Positions 19,198 through 28,243 of a stretch of DNA of 64,000 nt are shown here, piece after piece (the first letter of the stretch is position 1; each line of letters opens with the position of its first letter). Below the pieces are notes generated by a model, which saw nothing but the letters and a program-made list of their open reading frames with translations, had not been told where the DNA came from and ran no database searches. Source of the stretch: BOG-908 sp965199235 (lineage in GTDB: Bacteria; Pseudomonadota; Alphaproteobacteria; Acetobacterales; Acetobacteraceae). A program made the position numbers and the translations under genes. Where the stretch lies: NCBI GenBank assembly GCA_965199235.1, contig CBDAQU010000002.1, positions 2,976,001 to 3,040,000 on the forward strand, written 5' to 3'.

Positions 19198-20300
19198 CTA
19201 CTCGTCCTGTTCGCGTATCCAGCGCTGGTACTGTTCGGCCAGGTTGGGCAGGCTTGGCCGCCGGATCGAACTCGGCGTTCCGGCGATGCTCCGCACGTCG
19301 CTCGGCGTCGCAGAGAATTCCTGGCGGAACGCACGCGAAAAATGCGCCTCGCTCTTGAAGCCGCAGGCAAAGGCGATGTCGGAGACACGGCGCCGCTCCG
19401 CCGGGTCGCTCAGCGCACGGCCGGCCGCGCGCAGGCGGCGGCGGCGGATGAAGGCGGCCACGCCCCCGTCATGTTCCAGCAGCGTGTACAGCGCGGTGCG
19501 GGACAGTCCCGTGGCATCCGCAACCGCTTCCGGCGAGAGGTCGGGGTCGCTCAGCTTTTCGTCCACCGCACGCCTGACCTCCTGGCGCAGCGATGCGGTC
19601 ACCTGGCTGCTTGCCCGTTCCAGGCGCTCCCGGGTCGGTGCGACGCAAGCGGCAATCAGGCCGTAGGTGCCGCGCTCGATATGCGGTGCTTCTTCCTGGG
19701 TTATGTAGGGCAGCCTGCGCTCCAGCGAGCCGAGATAGTCGGCAAGCAACCCACCGGCGGCGCCCTCGACCACCATGCCGTGCAGCGGGCAGTTCACCGG
19801 AAGCAATCCCTCCAGCTCGTCCTGGGCACGGTGTAGCTGACCGAAGCGGCCGGCGGGGCCAGTGCCGTCATCGGATGAGCGAGGTCGAGTACGACCACCG
19901 ACCCCGCCGGCGCCACGATCGGCACGCCGGCCGCATCGCCCACCAAGCCGCTGTCATGCATCAGCACCAGCACGTAATGATCGATGCCGTCGATCTTCGC
20001 CTGTCTGGGCAAGCGCTCCATCCGCAGGCCTGCGGCGCACCGGCGGCTGTTGATCATGATACGGCCGAGGCGCCAGATCCTGGCCTGCAGGCTGAAATCC
20101 GCCTCGGGCGTGTCGTGAAGCGAAACGTCGAACGTGACACTCATCGCCTTACGAAAATAGGTGAATCGCAGGTCCGGCGGCAGGTCGTCCGAGTTGAAAT
20201 GGATGCACGGCAGCGTGGGCGCCGTGGCGGGTGACCCTTCGCCGGCACGTGCCGACATGTCGCGCCCGGCAGTCGAGGATCCGCCCATGATTGACCTCAT
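19198..20300 (-). pseudogene. AraC family regulator interrupted by a frameshift
   Basis: Two minus-strand frames together make one AraC-type regulator of about 367 residues. The N-terminal part, from ATG 20300 (MRSIMGGSSTAGRDMS), contains an AraC-binding-like domain (DLRFTYFRKAMSVTFDVSL, APAGSVVVLDLAHPM) and stops soon after VSYTVPR. The other frame continues as DELEGLLPVNCPLHGM and carries the C-terminal HTH domain (AVADATGLSRTALYTLLE, SDIAFACGFKSEAHFSRAFR). The switch is near 19825-19835; restoring one base (probably a G after CCCAGG) rejoins VPR with DELEG. AAGGTG lies before the 20300 start. Either a true recent pseudogene or a sequencing error. Confidence 0.82.
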
Positions 20301-20603
20301 GATATCACCTTGCCTCGACCGAAGGCATGCTCGGCCAGCAGCAATGCCGGTCGCCGGCCAGCGCACAGATCTAACCCCGTTTTTGCCCGACCGTTGCCGG
20401 CCCCGGCGCCATCGGGGTGTGCGGCCGTGACACTTTGACCCGCCGCGTGCTAGACCGTGACCGGTTCGCATCGGCTCACCGGTCATGGTCCACCTCGTTT
20501 TTCGGCGAGCAGATACGCGCGTTCAGGTGATTCCACCTGAACGCGATCTGCTATAGAAGCACCGCTCCGGCGGCGCCAAGCCCCGGCGACCACGGAGCAA
20601 CCC
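20301..20603. other. divergent intergenic region between the AraC-type gene and dapA
   Basis: It holds the promoters of both flanking genes and a perfect palindrome (20520-20543). No gene recognised; small open frames here lack ribosome sites. Confidence 0.5.
20520..20543. repeat. perfect palindrome upstream of dapA
   Basis: CGTTCAGGTG and CACCTGAACG form 10-base arms around ATTC, ending about 60 bp before the dapA ATG. It could be an operator or a short dispersed alphaproteobacterial palindrome; the trailing GCGATCTGCTATAGAAGC favours the latter, since similar strings flank intergenic repeats in related genomes (from memory, unchecked). Confidence 0.55.
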
Positions 20604-21482
20604 ATGTTCAAGGGCTCGATCGTCGCCCTGATCACCCCCATGCGCGAAGACGGGTCGCTCGACGAGCCGGCAGTGGCGCGCTTCGCCGAGTGGCAGGTCG
20701 CGCAAGGCTCGCAGGGCCTGGTCCCTGTCGGCACCACCGGCGAGTCCCCCACACTGACCCACGCCGAGCACCAGCGCGTCATCGAGATCGTGGTCGAAGC
20801 GGCGGCCCGCCGCGTGCCCGTCATCGCCGGCGCCGGCTCCAACAGCACCGCCGAAGCCGTGTCGCTGGTGTCGCACGCCAGGCGCGCCGGCGCCGATGCG
20901 GTGATGGCGGTGACGCCCTACTACAACAAGCCGTCCCAGGAAGGCCTGTTCCTGCATTTCTCCGCCATCGCGGACGCGGCAGACCTGCCGCTCGTCATCT
21001 ACAACATCCCGTCGCGCAGCGTGATCGACATGAGCGTGGAGACGATGGCCCGGCTGGCCCGCCACCCGAACATCGTGGGCGTGAAGGACGCGACCGCGAA
21101 CCTCTCCCGTCCCTTGCACACACGGCGCGCCTGCGGCGAGAACTTCGTGCAGTTGTCGGGCGAGGACCACACCGTCCTGCCGTTCCTCGCCGCCGGCGGG
21201 CACGGGTGCATCTCGGTGACGGCCAACATCGCCCCGCGCCAATGCGCGGGACTGCACCGGGCCTGGAGCGAGGGGCGCGTCGCCGACGCCATCGCCCTGC
21301 AGGACGAGCTTCTGGCGCTGCACGACGCGATGTTCTGCGAGAGCAACCCTGGGCCGGTGAAATACGGCGCGAGCTTGCTCGGCCACACGACGGAGCATTG
21401 CCGCCTGCCGATGGCGCCGATATCGGCAGCGGCGCGCGTGCGCGTGCGCGCGGCGATGGTCGAAACCCGATTGCTGAACTGA
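20604..21482 (+). CDS. dapA: 4-hydroxy-tetrahydrodipicolinate synthase
   Basis: A 292-residue DapA, standard length. It condenses pyruvate with aspartate semialdehyde in lysine and diaminopimelate synthesis. Key motifs: GTTGESPTLTHAEH (Thr-Thr of the proton relay), PYYNKPSQEGL (catalytic Tyr), YNIPSRSVIDM, the Schiff-base Lys in GVKDATANL, and SGEDHTVLPFLAAGGHG. ATG 20604 gives the family N-terminus MFKGSIVALITP. smpB follows 9 bp after the stop, an arrangement common in alphaproteobacteria. Confidence 0.96.
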   Translation: MFKGSIVALITPMREDGSLDEPAVARFAEWQVAQGSQGLVPVGTTGESPTLTHAEHQRVIEIVVEAAARRVPVIAGAGSNSTAEAVSLVSHARRAGADAVMAVTPYYNKPSQEGLFLHFSAIADAADLPLVIYNIPSRSVIDMSVETMARLARHPNIVGVKDATANLSRPLHTRRACGENFVQLSGEDHTVLPFLAAGGHGCISVTANIAPRQCAGLHRAWSEGRVADAIALQDELLALHDAMFCESNPGPVKYGASLLGHTTEHCRLPMAPISAAARVRVRAAMVETRLLN

Positions 21483-21491
21483 AGACCTGCG

Positions 21492-21977
21492 TTGGCCGAA
21501 AGCAAGAAGAAATCAGGCCTGATCAGCCACGGCCTGGCCGCGCAGAACCGCAAGGCCCGGTTCGACTACACCATCAAGGAAACGGTGGAAGCCGGCATCG
21601 TGCTGCGCGGCCCGGAAGTCAAATCCCTGCGCCACGGCCGCGCCACCATCACCGAAGCCTGGGCCGGCGAGCGCGACGGGGAACTGTTCTTGTTCAACTG
21701 CTACATCCCCGAATACCAGGCCGGCATCCTGTCGCGCTTCGAACCCCGCGCGCCGCGAAAGCTGCTGCTGCACAAGAAGCAGGTCGGCAACCTGATTGCC
21801 CAGACCACACGAAACGGCTACACGCTCGTCCCGCTCGACATCCATTTCAACGAGAAAGGCCGCGCCAAGGTGGTGATCGGCGTGGGCCAGGGCCGCAACA
21901 AGGCCGACAAGCGCCACGCCATCGCGGACCGGGACTGGAAACGCGACAAGGCGAGGATCCTGAGAGACAAGGGCTAG
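21492..21977 (+). CDS. smpB: SsrA-binding protein SmpB
   Basis: A 161-residue SmpB, which delivers tmRNA to stalled ribosomes. It contains ARFDYTIKETVEAGIVLRG, the OB-fold core with EVKSLRHGRATITEAWA, RKLLLHKKQV and the basic C-terminal tail (GRNKADKRHAIADRDWKRD) that enters the mRNA channel. The start is TTG 21492, the only in-frame start giving the canonical N-terminus; use of TTG may keep expression low. It lies 9 bp after dapA and is probably co-transcribed. Confidence 0.95.
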   Translation: MAESKKKSGLISHGLAAQNRKARFDYTIKETVEAGIVLRGPEVKSLRHGRATITEAWAGERDGELFLFNCYIPEYQAGILSRFEPRAPRKLLLHKKQVGNLIAQTTRNGYTLVPLDIHFNEKGRAKVVIGVGQGRNKADKRHAIADRDWKRDKARILRDKG

Positions 21978-22041
21978 GCTGCAAGTCCGCGACGGCCAAG
22001 CAACATTTTGCCGCTTCTTGTCAAAAAAGCAGAGCTTGCCT

Positions 22042-23061
22042 TCAGGATAGCCGCTTGATGACAGCGGCCGTGATGTCGGCCGTGCCAGCCGTGCCGCCCA
22101 GATCACGCGACCGCACCCCGTCGGTGACAAAGGCGTGGCGTATGGCCGCGCGAAGTCGATCGCCCTGGTCGTGCAAGCCCACGTGGTCCAGCATCAGGCA
22201 GGCTGCCAACATCAGGGCTGCAGGGTTGGCAACACCGCGCCCGGCAATGTCTGGCGCGGATCCATGGACGGCTTCGAAGATGGCTGCGTTCGCGCCGATG
22301 TTGGCGCCAGGCGCCAGGCCGAGCCCACCGATCAGGCCGGCAATCAGGTCCGAGAGGATGTCGCCAAACAGGTTGGTCGTGACGATGACGTCGAATTGCC
22401 ACGGGTTGAGAACGAGCTGCATGGCGCACGCGTCCACGATGCGGTCGTCCATGGTGACCCGGCCTTCGTATTCGGGCGCGATTTCCCGGCCGACATCAAG
22501 GAAGATCCCAGTCAGCGCCTTGAGGATGTTCGCCTTGTGAACGACGGTGACCTTCTTGCGGCCGTTGGCGACCGCGTATTCGAAGGCGTGGCGGATGATC
22601 CGCCGGCAGCCGGCACGCGTGTTGAACCCTGCGGAGAACGCGACCGCCTTGTGGTCGTCGCCGACCGGCATGTAGTGTTCGAACGCCGCATAGAAACCGT
22701 CGAGGTTTTCGCGGACGAGCGTGATGTCGATGTCGTCGTAGCGCCCCCCCGGTATCAGCGTCGTGGCGGGCCGCATGTTTGCGAAAAGCTCGAATTCGCG
22801 CCGCAATTCGACGTTGACGGATTTGAAGCCGCCGCCGACCGGAGTGGTCAGCGGACCTTTAAGGGCCAGCTTCGTCCGCCGGATACTCTCCAGTGTACTG
22901 GCGGGCAACGGATCGCCGTGGGTTGCGATGGCGCCCAGGCCAGCCGGCGCCGTCTCCCACTCGACAGGACGACCCAGCGCGTCGAACACGTCGATCACGC
23001 TCTGCACGATTTCCGGTCCGATGCCGTCACCGGGAATGAGTGTCGCTTGGATGCTTGCCAT
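22042..23061 (-). CDS. isocitrate/isopropylmalate dehydrogenase family protein
   Basis: A 339-residue beta-decarboxylating dehydrogenase. Motifs include TLIPGDGIGPEI (N-terminal), SVNVELRREFELFANMRP (substrate loop), TLVRENLDGFY, TVVHKANILKALTG and the metal/NAD region TNLFGDILSDLIAGLIGGLG plus EAVHGSAPDIAGRGVANPAA. Short length and sequence style fit an NAD-dependent isocitrate dehydrogenase or a related enzyme rather than the large monomeric type; the SVN loop favours isocitrate over isopropylmalate. The start MASIQ (23061) is chosen as the family N-terminus. It converges on smpB. Confidence 0.88.
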   Translation of the reverse strand: MASIQATLIPGDGIGPEIVQSVIDVFDALGRPVEWETAPAGLGAIATHGDPLPASTLESIRRTKLALKGPLTTPVGGGFKSVNVELRREFELFANMRPATTLIPGGRYDDIDITLVRENLDGFYAAFEHYMPVGDDHKAVAFSAGFNTRAGCRRIIRHAFEYAVANGRKKVTVVHKANILKALTGIFLDVGREIAPEYEGRVTMDDRIVDACAMQLVLNPWQFDVIVTTNLFGDILSDLIAGLIGGLGLAPGANIGANAAIFEAVHGSAPDIAGRGVANPAALMLAACLMLDHVGLHDQGDRLRAAIRHAFVTDGVRSRDLGGTAGTADITAAVIKRLS

Positions 23062-23102
23062 CACTGGCCATAGTAGCCGCCATCGCACGGCGTCAAGCCA
23101 TT

Positions 23103-23127
23103 AGAGCAACGTCACGCAGACTGGAAC
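23103..23127 (-). repeat. end fragment of repeat family A
   Basis: On the minus strand CCAGTCTGCGTGACGTTGCT matches the right end of the family A elements at 37570, 53534 and 56136. Only this ~25-base end is present, between the dehydrogenase and amidinotransferase genes. Confidence 0.5.
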
Positions 23128-23133
23128 ACGCTG

Positions 23134-24054
23134 CTAGATGCTGGACCGGTCGAGCCGCAGCGTCATGCAGTAAGCCCCGCCGCCAGACAAGATGAACGGG
23201 TCCAGATCGACGTCGCGCACGCTGTAGCGATGCTCGGCGAGCATGGAACGAACGTGGTCAGGCGCGCGCGCCATCACCACCGTGCGTCCGATATTGACAG
23301 CGTTGACGCAGAACGCAGCGGCGTCCTCGGCGCTGGCCTCCAGGCGCTGCCCGGGGGTCACGTGCGCGTGGATGAGGGCCAGCGCCTCCGGCGTGAAAGC
23401 GGGCGGGTAGAACAGCACCTCTCCGCCGGAAAGCGGGCAGAAACACGTGTCCAGATGGTAGAACCGGTCGCTGGCAAGCTCCAGCGCCACCACAGGCTTG
23501 CCGAAGAACGTCGCCAGCATCTCGGCCGCCGCTCGCACGGAGCGCTGGCCGAACCCCGCCCAGAACACCTGCCGCGAAGCATCCCAGATCGCGTCGCCCG
23601 CCCCTTCCTGAAAACACCCGTCCGGAAACACCGCCACCTCGTCCAGCAGCCCGCGCGCGGCAAAGCCCTCGAGAGCCTCGAGATAGGGCTGTTCCTCGCC
23701 CCGCCGCTCGGCGCAGGCGAAGCGGGCGGCGATCGCGCGCCGGTCCAGCACCACGGCCGCGTTGGCGGGGAACACCATGTCCGGCTGCCCGGCCACGCCA
23801 GGCACCACCTCCAGCACCGCGCCGGCCTCCGACAGCGCACGCCGCAGCGCGTCGAAACTGGCGCGCGCGCCCGCGGCGTGGCCCGCCGGGTCGGCCGCCC
23901 AGGCGCCAGGCCGCATCCAGGGATTGATCACGTAGCTCACGTCGAAATGCGCCGGATCGACCAGCATGATCCTGGGCCGGGTTGCGGCCTGCCCATCATC
24001 GGCATCGTCCGCCCGCTGGTCCGGACCGCGTCCGGCGTCCTCGGTCAACGTCAT
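23134..24054 (-). CDS. amidinotransferase/DDAH-type hydrolase
   Basis: A 306-residue protein of the guanidino-group-modifying fold (arginine deiminase, DDAH and ornithine-related amidinotransferases). Landmarks: FDVSYVINPWM near the N-terminus, GQPDMVFPANAAVVL, FPDGCFQEGAGDAIW, the catalytic His in DRFYHLDTCFCPL, and the C-terminal nucleophile Cys in SGGGAYCMTLRL. It probably acts on arginine or a methylated or otherwise modified guanidine; the exact reaction cannot be set from sequence. AGGAG 7 bases upstream decides ATG 24054 over an in-frame start 36 bp upstream. An N-terminal polar stretch of ~28 residues is extra. Confidence 0.85.
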   Translation of the reverse strand: MTLTEDAGRGPDQRADDADDGQAATRPRIMLVDPAHFDVSYVINPWMRPGAWAADPAGHAAGARASFDALRRALSEAGAVLEVVPGVAGQPDMVFPANAAVVLDRRAIAARFACAERRGEEQPYLEALEGFAARGLLDEVAVFPDGCFQEGAGDAIWDASRQVFWAGFGQRSVRAAAEMLATFFGKPVVALELASDRFYHLDTCFCPLSGGEVLFYPPAFTPEALALIHAHVTPGQRLEASAEDAAAFCVNAVNIGRTVVMARAPDHVRSMLAEHRYSVRDVDLDPFILSGGGAYCMTLRLDRSSI

Positions 24055-24203
24055 GGCGTGGCTCCTGGCGGCGGGGACTCGGGGCGCCACACCGGTCCGG
24101 GCGCGGCACGGGCGAGCCTGTAGCGGAATCGTGAGCGGAAGGAAACGCGTGCGCCGCCCTCGTCCCGGCTAATAGCTGGGCCTGCACAGCCCGCGAGACT
24201 CCA

Positions 24204-25868
24204 TTGAACCAAGACATGCTGATCGCCCGGGCCGCCGCGCTGCGCCCCATCGCCGAGATCGCCGCCCGGGCCGGCATCGCCGACGCCTATCTGGAGCCCT
24301 ACGGCCGCCACAAGGCCAAGGTGAGCGAGGCGATCCTGCCGACCCTGCCGGACCGCCAAGGCGCGCTGGTGCTGGTCTCCGGCATCAGCCCGACGCCCGC
24401 AGGAGAGGGCAAGACCACCACCACCATAGGCCTGGGCGACGCGCTAGCCGCAGCCGGCACGCGCACCCTCGTCTGCCTGCGCGAGCCCTCGCTCGGCCCC
24501 TGCTTCGGCATGAAGGGGGGGGCGACCGGCGGCGGCCGCGCGCAGGTCGCGCCGATGGAAGACATCAACCTGCATTTCACCGGCGACTTCCACGCCATTA
24601 CGTCGGCCAACAACCTGCTCTCGGCCATGCTGGACAACCACGTCTACTGGGGCAACGCTCTCGGCATCGACACGCGCCGCGTCACCTGGCGCCGCTGCGT
24701 GGACCTCAACGACCGCGCGCTGCGCCAGGTGGTCGCCGGCATGGGCGGCGGCCAGAACGGCGCCGCGCGGGAAGACGGGTTCGACATCACTGTCGCCAGC
24801 GAGGTGATGGCCGTGCTCTGCCTGGCGCGCGACCTGGCCGACCTCGAGGCACGGCTGTCGCGCATGATCGTGGCCACCCGCCGTGACGGCTCGGCCATCA
24901 CCGCGTCGGACCTGCAGGCCTCCGGCGCGATGGCCGTGCTGCTGCGCGACGCGCTGCGGCCCAACCTGGTGCAGACCCTGGAGGGCACGCCCGCTCTGGT
25001 GCATGGCGGCCCGTTCGCCAACATCGCCCATGGCTGCAACAGCGTGGTCGCAACGAAGCTCGCTTTGCGCCTGGGCGACGTGGTGGTGACCGAGGCAGGG
25101 TTCGGCGCCGATCTGGGCGGCGAGAAGTTTCTCAACATCAAATGCCCGAGCGCCGGGCTGGCGCCGCGCGCCGCCGTCATCGTCGCCACCGTGCGCGCGC
25201 TGAAGATGCATGGCGGGGTGGCGCGCGCCGCCCTGGGCACGGAGGACGTGGCGGCAGTCCGGGCCGGCGCGCCCAACCTGGTGCGCCACGTGGAGAACAT
25301 GCGCGGCTTCGGCCTGCCAGTGGTCGTTGCCCTGAACCATTTTGTCGGCGACACGCAGGCGGAGGCCACGGCCGTGCAGGACGCCCTTGCCCAGTCGGGC
25401 GTGCAGGTGGTGCAATGCCGGCACTGGGCGCTCGGCGCCGCAGGCGCGTCGGAGCTGGCCGCGGCGGTGCAGCAGCTGATCGCCGGCGGCTCGGACTTCC
25501 GGCCCCTCTACGCCCCGGAAACCGGGCTGGCCGAAAAGATTCGCACGGTCGCCCAGCGCATCTACCGCGCCGGCGACGTGGCGATCGAGCCTGCGGCGGC
25601 AAAGAGGCTCGCCGGCTACGAGGCGAACGGCTTCGGCCAGTTCCCCGTCTGCATGGCCAAGACGCAGTACAGCTTTTCGGCCGACCCCAAGCTGCTCGGC
25701 GCCCCGTCCGGCTTCACCCTTCCGGTGCGCGACGTGCGCCTGTCGGCCGGCGCCGGATTCGTGGTGGCGATGTGCGGCGACATCATGACGATGCCCGGCC
25801 TGCCGATTGTGCCGGCCGCCAACGCCATCAGGCTCGACCAGAGCGGACAGGTCGAAGGCCTATTTTAG
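24204..25868 (+). CDS. fhs: formate-tetrahydrofolate ligase
   Basis: A 554-residue enzyme that makes 10-formyl-THF from formate, THF and ATP. The P-loop TPAGEGKTTTTIGL, EPSLGPCFGMKGGATGGG, INLHFTGDFHAITSANNLL and the late GFTLPVRDVRLSAGAGFVVA are all present and the length is normal. The likely start is TTG 24204 (MNQDMLIARAA), with ATG 24216 as an alternative. It is divergent from the amidinotransferase gene and stands alone; no other C1-folate gene is beside it. Confidence 0.96.
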   Translation: MNQDMLIARAAALRPIAEIAARAGIADAYLEPYGRHKAKVSEAILPTLPDRQGALVLVSGISPTPAGEGKTTTTIGLGDALAAAGTRTLVCLREPSLGPCFGMKGGATGGGRAQVAPMEDINLHFTGDFHAITSANNLLSAMLDNHVYWGNALGIDTRRVTWRRCVDLNDRALRQVVAGMGGGQNGAAREDGFDITVASEVMAVLCLARDLADLEARLSRMIVATRRDGSAITASDLQASGAMAVLLRDALRPNLVQTLEGTPALVHGGPFANIAHGCNSVVATKLALRLGDVVVTEAGFGADLGGEKFLNIKCPSAGLAPRAAVIVATVRALKMHGGVARAALGTEDVAAVRAGAPNLVRHVENMRGFGLPVVVALNHFVGDTQAEATAVQDALAQSGVQVVQCRHWALGAAGASELAAAVQQLIAGGSDFRPLYAPETGLAEKIRTVAQRIYRAGDVAIEPAAAKRLAGYEANGFGQFPVCMAKTQYSFSADPKLLGAPSGFTLPVRDVRLSAGAGFVVAMCGDIMTMPGLPIVPAANAIRLDQSGQVEGLF

Positions 25869-25966
25869 CGCGTGTGTGTCGCAGAAAACACGTACTCTAA
25901 TCGGATTGACAACCTTATGTTGTACATGCGTTTCAGTGTGGCATCTGTAATCGTCAAGGAGCGAAA

Positions 25967-26137
25967 ATGGGCCTGATACTTCTGATCATCCTGGTGATCC
26001 TGCTGTTCGGCGGCGGTCTCGGTACAACCTTCGGCGGCTGGGGCGGCGCCAGCTACGGCAATTACGGCTATGGCGGCATCGGTATCGGCACCATCCTGCT
26101 GATCGTCCTGATCGTGCTCCTGCTGCGCCGCGCCTAG
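25967..26137 (+). CDS. DUF3309-like small membrane protein
   Basis: A 56-residue protein: MGLILLIILVILLFGGGLG, a Gly/Tyr-rich turn (GGWGGASYGNYGYGG), then a second hydrophobic helix IGTILLIVLIVLLLRRA. This two-helix glycine-hinged layout is typical of DUF3309 proteins of proteobacteria. AAGGAGCG sits 4-5 bases before the ATG. Role unknown; such hydrophobic miniproteins may act in envelope stress. Immediately after its stop comes a large palindromic repeat that may also serve as its terminator. Confidence 0.85.
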   Translation: MGLILLIILVILLFGGGLGTTFGGWGGASYGNYGYGGIGIGTILLIVLIVLLLRRA

Positions 26138-26240
26138 AGCATGATCGCTCCGGGTTGATCCTCAACCACGACGAACATGCTCGCCAAAACAGGGGGCTAA
26201 AGCCTGATCGCTTCGGCTGCCACAAGCGATCAGGCTCTAA
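26138..26240 (-). repeat. two-hairpin intergenic repeat, family B copy 1
   Basis: Two nested palindromes lie side by side. One is GAGCATG...CATGCTC with inner GGTTGA/TCAACC (26138-26184). The other has GCCTGATCGCTT (26202-26213) against AAGCGATCAGGC (26224-26235), a perfect 12-base stem. The joining segment reads CTGTTTTGGCGAGCA on the minus strand and is shared with family A. The second hairpin recurs at 43441-43480. Confidence 0.75.
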
Positions 26241-26291
26241 GGGGCAGGCCGGTGGGCGTTTAGGTCAGACCCCAAACGCCCACCGATACGG

Positions 26292-27197
26292 TCAAGGCAG
26301 GTGGTTGCCCCCTGTCACCCCGTAGATCTCTCCGGTCACGTAGCTGCTTTCCTGGCTGGCGAGCAGCACGTAGATCGGCGCCAGTTCCGCCGGCTGGCCG
26401 GGCCGGCCGAGCGGGGTCTGCGAACCGAGATCCGGTATCTTGGCCTGAGGCTGTCCGCCCGACGTCTGCAGCGGCGTCCAGACAGGGCCAGGTGCGACGG
26501 CGTTCACCCTGATCCCCTTGCCGGCCACCTGCTTGGCCAGCGCGTGCGTGAAGGCGACGATGGCGGCCTTGGTGCCGGCGTAGTCGAGCAGCATGGGCGC
26601 CGGCTGGTAGGCCTGGATCGAGGTGGTGTTGATGATCGTCGATCCGGGCTGCATCAGCGGGATGGCGGCCCGGCACAGCCACATCATGGCATAGACGTTG
26701 GTGCGGTACGTCGCCTCGATCTGCTCGGTGGTCAGGTCGGCGATGGCCTCCACCGCGGTCTGCTTGCCGGCCACGTTGACCAGTATGTCCACGCCGCCCA
26801 TGCGTGCCTGGGCATGGCTGATCAGTTGCTGGCAGAACGCCTCGTCGCCGATGTCGCCCGGCATGGGAAAGGCGCGCCGGCCGGCTTTCTCGATCAGCGC
26901 CACCACCTCGTCGGCGTCCGCCTGCTCGGACGGCAGGTAGCTGAGCACCACGTCCGCCCCCTCGCGGGCGAAGGCGATGGCGGCGGCGCGGCCTATCCCG
27001 CTGTCGGCGCCGGTGATGATGGCCCGGCGGCCCTCCAGCCGGCCGAAGCCGCGATAGCTCTCCTCGCCGTGGTCGGGCTTCGGATCCATCTCCTGCGCCA
27101 GGCCCGGCGCGGATTGTGGCTGCTTGTCAAATCTGGGCTGCGGGTACTGCTTGGTCGGGTCCTGCATCGCGTATTGGTTCGGGGTCTGGTCTGGCAT
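26292..27197 (-). CDS. SDR family oxidoreductase, general-stress (YghA/YhdF-like) type
   Basis: A 301-residue short-chain dehydrogenase. After a ~50-residue polar N-terminal extension (PNQYAMQDPTKQYPQPRFD), typical of the YghA/YhdF group, come the NADP-binding TGADSGIG, the NVAGKQ motif, Ser in NTTSIQAYQP, and the YAGTKAA catalytic Tyr/Lys, then NAVAPGPVWTPLQ. AGGAGAGG precedes ATG 27197. These enzymes are often stress-induced and reduce aldehydes or ketones; the substrate is unknown. Confidence 0.92.
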   Translation of the reverse strand: MPDQTPNQYAMQDPTKQYPQPRFDKQPQSAPGLAQEMDPKPDHGEESYRGFGRLEGRRAIITGADSGIGRAAAIAFAREGADVVLSYLPSEQADADEVVALIEKAGRRAFPMPGDIGDEAFCQQLISHAQARMGGVDILVNVAGKQTAVEAIADLTTEQIEATYRTNVYAMMWLCRAAIPLMQPGSTIINTTSIQAYQPAPMLLDYAGTKAAIVAFTHALAKQVAGKGIRVNAVAPGPVWTPLQTSGGQPQAKIPDLGSQTPLGRPGQPAELAPIYVLLASQESSYVTGEIYGVTGGNHLP

Positions 27198-27263
27198 CGG
27201 CCTCTCCTGGATGAAGCCGTGGAACGTGGCCGGCGTCGGCGGGTTGTGTGCCGCAAGGCGTGG

Positions 27264-27773
27264 ATGGAGAGGTCGATGGGGCGGGACGCGTCGGACGCGG
27301 CGGTCAGGTTTACGGTCGAGGAACGGCCGGACGTCCCGGTCCTCGGCTTGCTGATGGGCGGGTCCGCGATGGTGCCGTTTCCCGTCCTGGCGCTGGTTCC
27401 CTGGTTCGGCCCCGCCGCCTGGGTGCCGGCCGCGCTGAGCTGGCTGGTGTGCTGGGGCGCGGCGATCCTCGCCTTTCTGGCCGGCGTCAGGCGCGGGCTG
27501 AGTTTCCGCACGCCCGGCGGCGAGCGGCCGGCGCAGATCGTCACCGTCCTATGGCTCTATCTTCTGGCCGTCGGCGCTCTTCTGCTGCCCTGGATGACCG
27601 GCCGGCTGGCCTTGCTGGCGGCGGGCTATGCCAGCCTGGCGGTCATGGACCCAGCAGCGGCACGGCGGCGGGAAGCGCCGCTGTTCTTCGCCCGGCTGCG
27701 CCCTGTGCAGATGGTGGTTCCCCTGACCGCCCTGCTGGCGGCAGCCTGGTTCGTCTGGAAACCAAGCGTTTGA
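27264..27773 (+). CDS. DUF3429 family membrane protein
   Basis: A 169-residue integral membrane protein with about five hydrophobic segments (from VLGLLMGGSAMVPFPVLALV through VQMVVPLTALLAAAWFVW). The pattern with FLAGVRRGLSFRTPGG after the second helix is characteristic of DUF3429. Function unknown. ATG 27264 has AAGG 6 bases upstream; ATG 27276 is an alternative with GAGAGG but only 3 bases of spacing. Divergent from the SDR gene. Confidence 0.82.
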   Translation: MERSMGRDASDAAVRFTVEERPDVPVLGLLMGGSAMVPFPVLALVPWFGPAAWVPAALSWLVCWGAAILAFLAGVRRGLSFRTPGGERPAQIVTVLWLYLLAVGALLLPWMTGRLALLAAGYASLAVMDPAAARRREAPLFFARLRPVQMVVPLTALLAAAWFVWKPSV

Positions 27774-27829
27774 CCCGGCGTAGCCTGCCCGACCCCGCCC
27801 GACCCTGGCCGACCATGGAGTGTAGCCCG

Positions 27830-28111
27830 ATGCCGATCTTTCACCTGACCCCGGTGCCCGCCAAGATGGCCGATCCCGCATGGCAAACCAGCCGGCTGCG
27901 CGGCGAGTGCTGGGTGAACGGCGCCGACGAGGCGGAGGCGCGCGAGCTGGCCAGCGGTCATTGCCAGGACGCCGCCAGGACCGTGCCTGGCGAGCCCAGC
28001 CCGCACAGCGCCTGGCGCGACCCCGAGCTCGTCGAGGCCACTCCGATGGAGTCGGGCCCGCAGAACATGACCATTCCGAACGGCGTCGTGGTGGTGACGA
28101 ACCAGGCCTGA
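27830..28111 (+). CDS. small hypothetical protein
   Basis: A 93-residue soluble protein (MPIFHLTPVPAKMADPAWQT...) with no signal, membrane segment or recognised family. It contains HLTP, CWVNGADEAEARELASGH and a hydrophobic IPNGVVVVTNQ end. GGAG lies 9 bases before the ATG. It begins 57 bp after the DUF3429 gene and is probably in the same unit. The pattern suggests a small conserved alphaproteobacterial protein. Confidence 0.65.
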   Translation: MPIFHLTPVPAKMADPAWQTSRLRGECWVNGADEAEARELASGHCQDAARTVPGEPSPHSAWRDPELVEATPMESGPQNMTIPNGVVVVTNQA

Positions 28112-28243
28112 GCCGTGCTGCATCCTTGACGAAACGGCGGAGCATCGTTCGATCACGAGCCTGTGACCAACATCTACTTTGCTCAGGAATGTTCGTGAGG
28201 TTAGTGTCAGTTCGATGAACGATCTCGTGAACGGATTCGGTTG

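Noticed and set aside
26138..26240. Small structured RNA
   Set aside because: The nested palindromes recur at unrelated loci and fit a dispersed repeat better than a conserved ncRNA.
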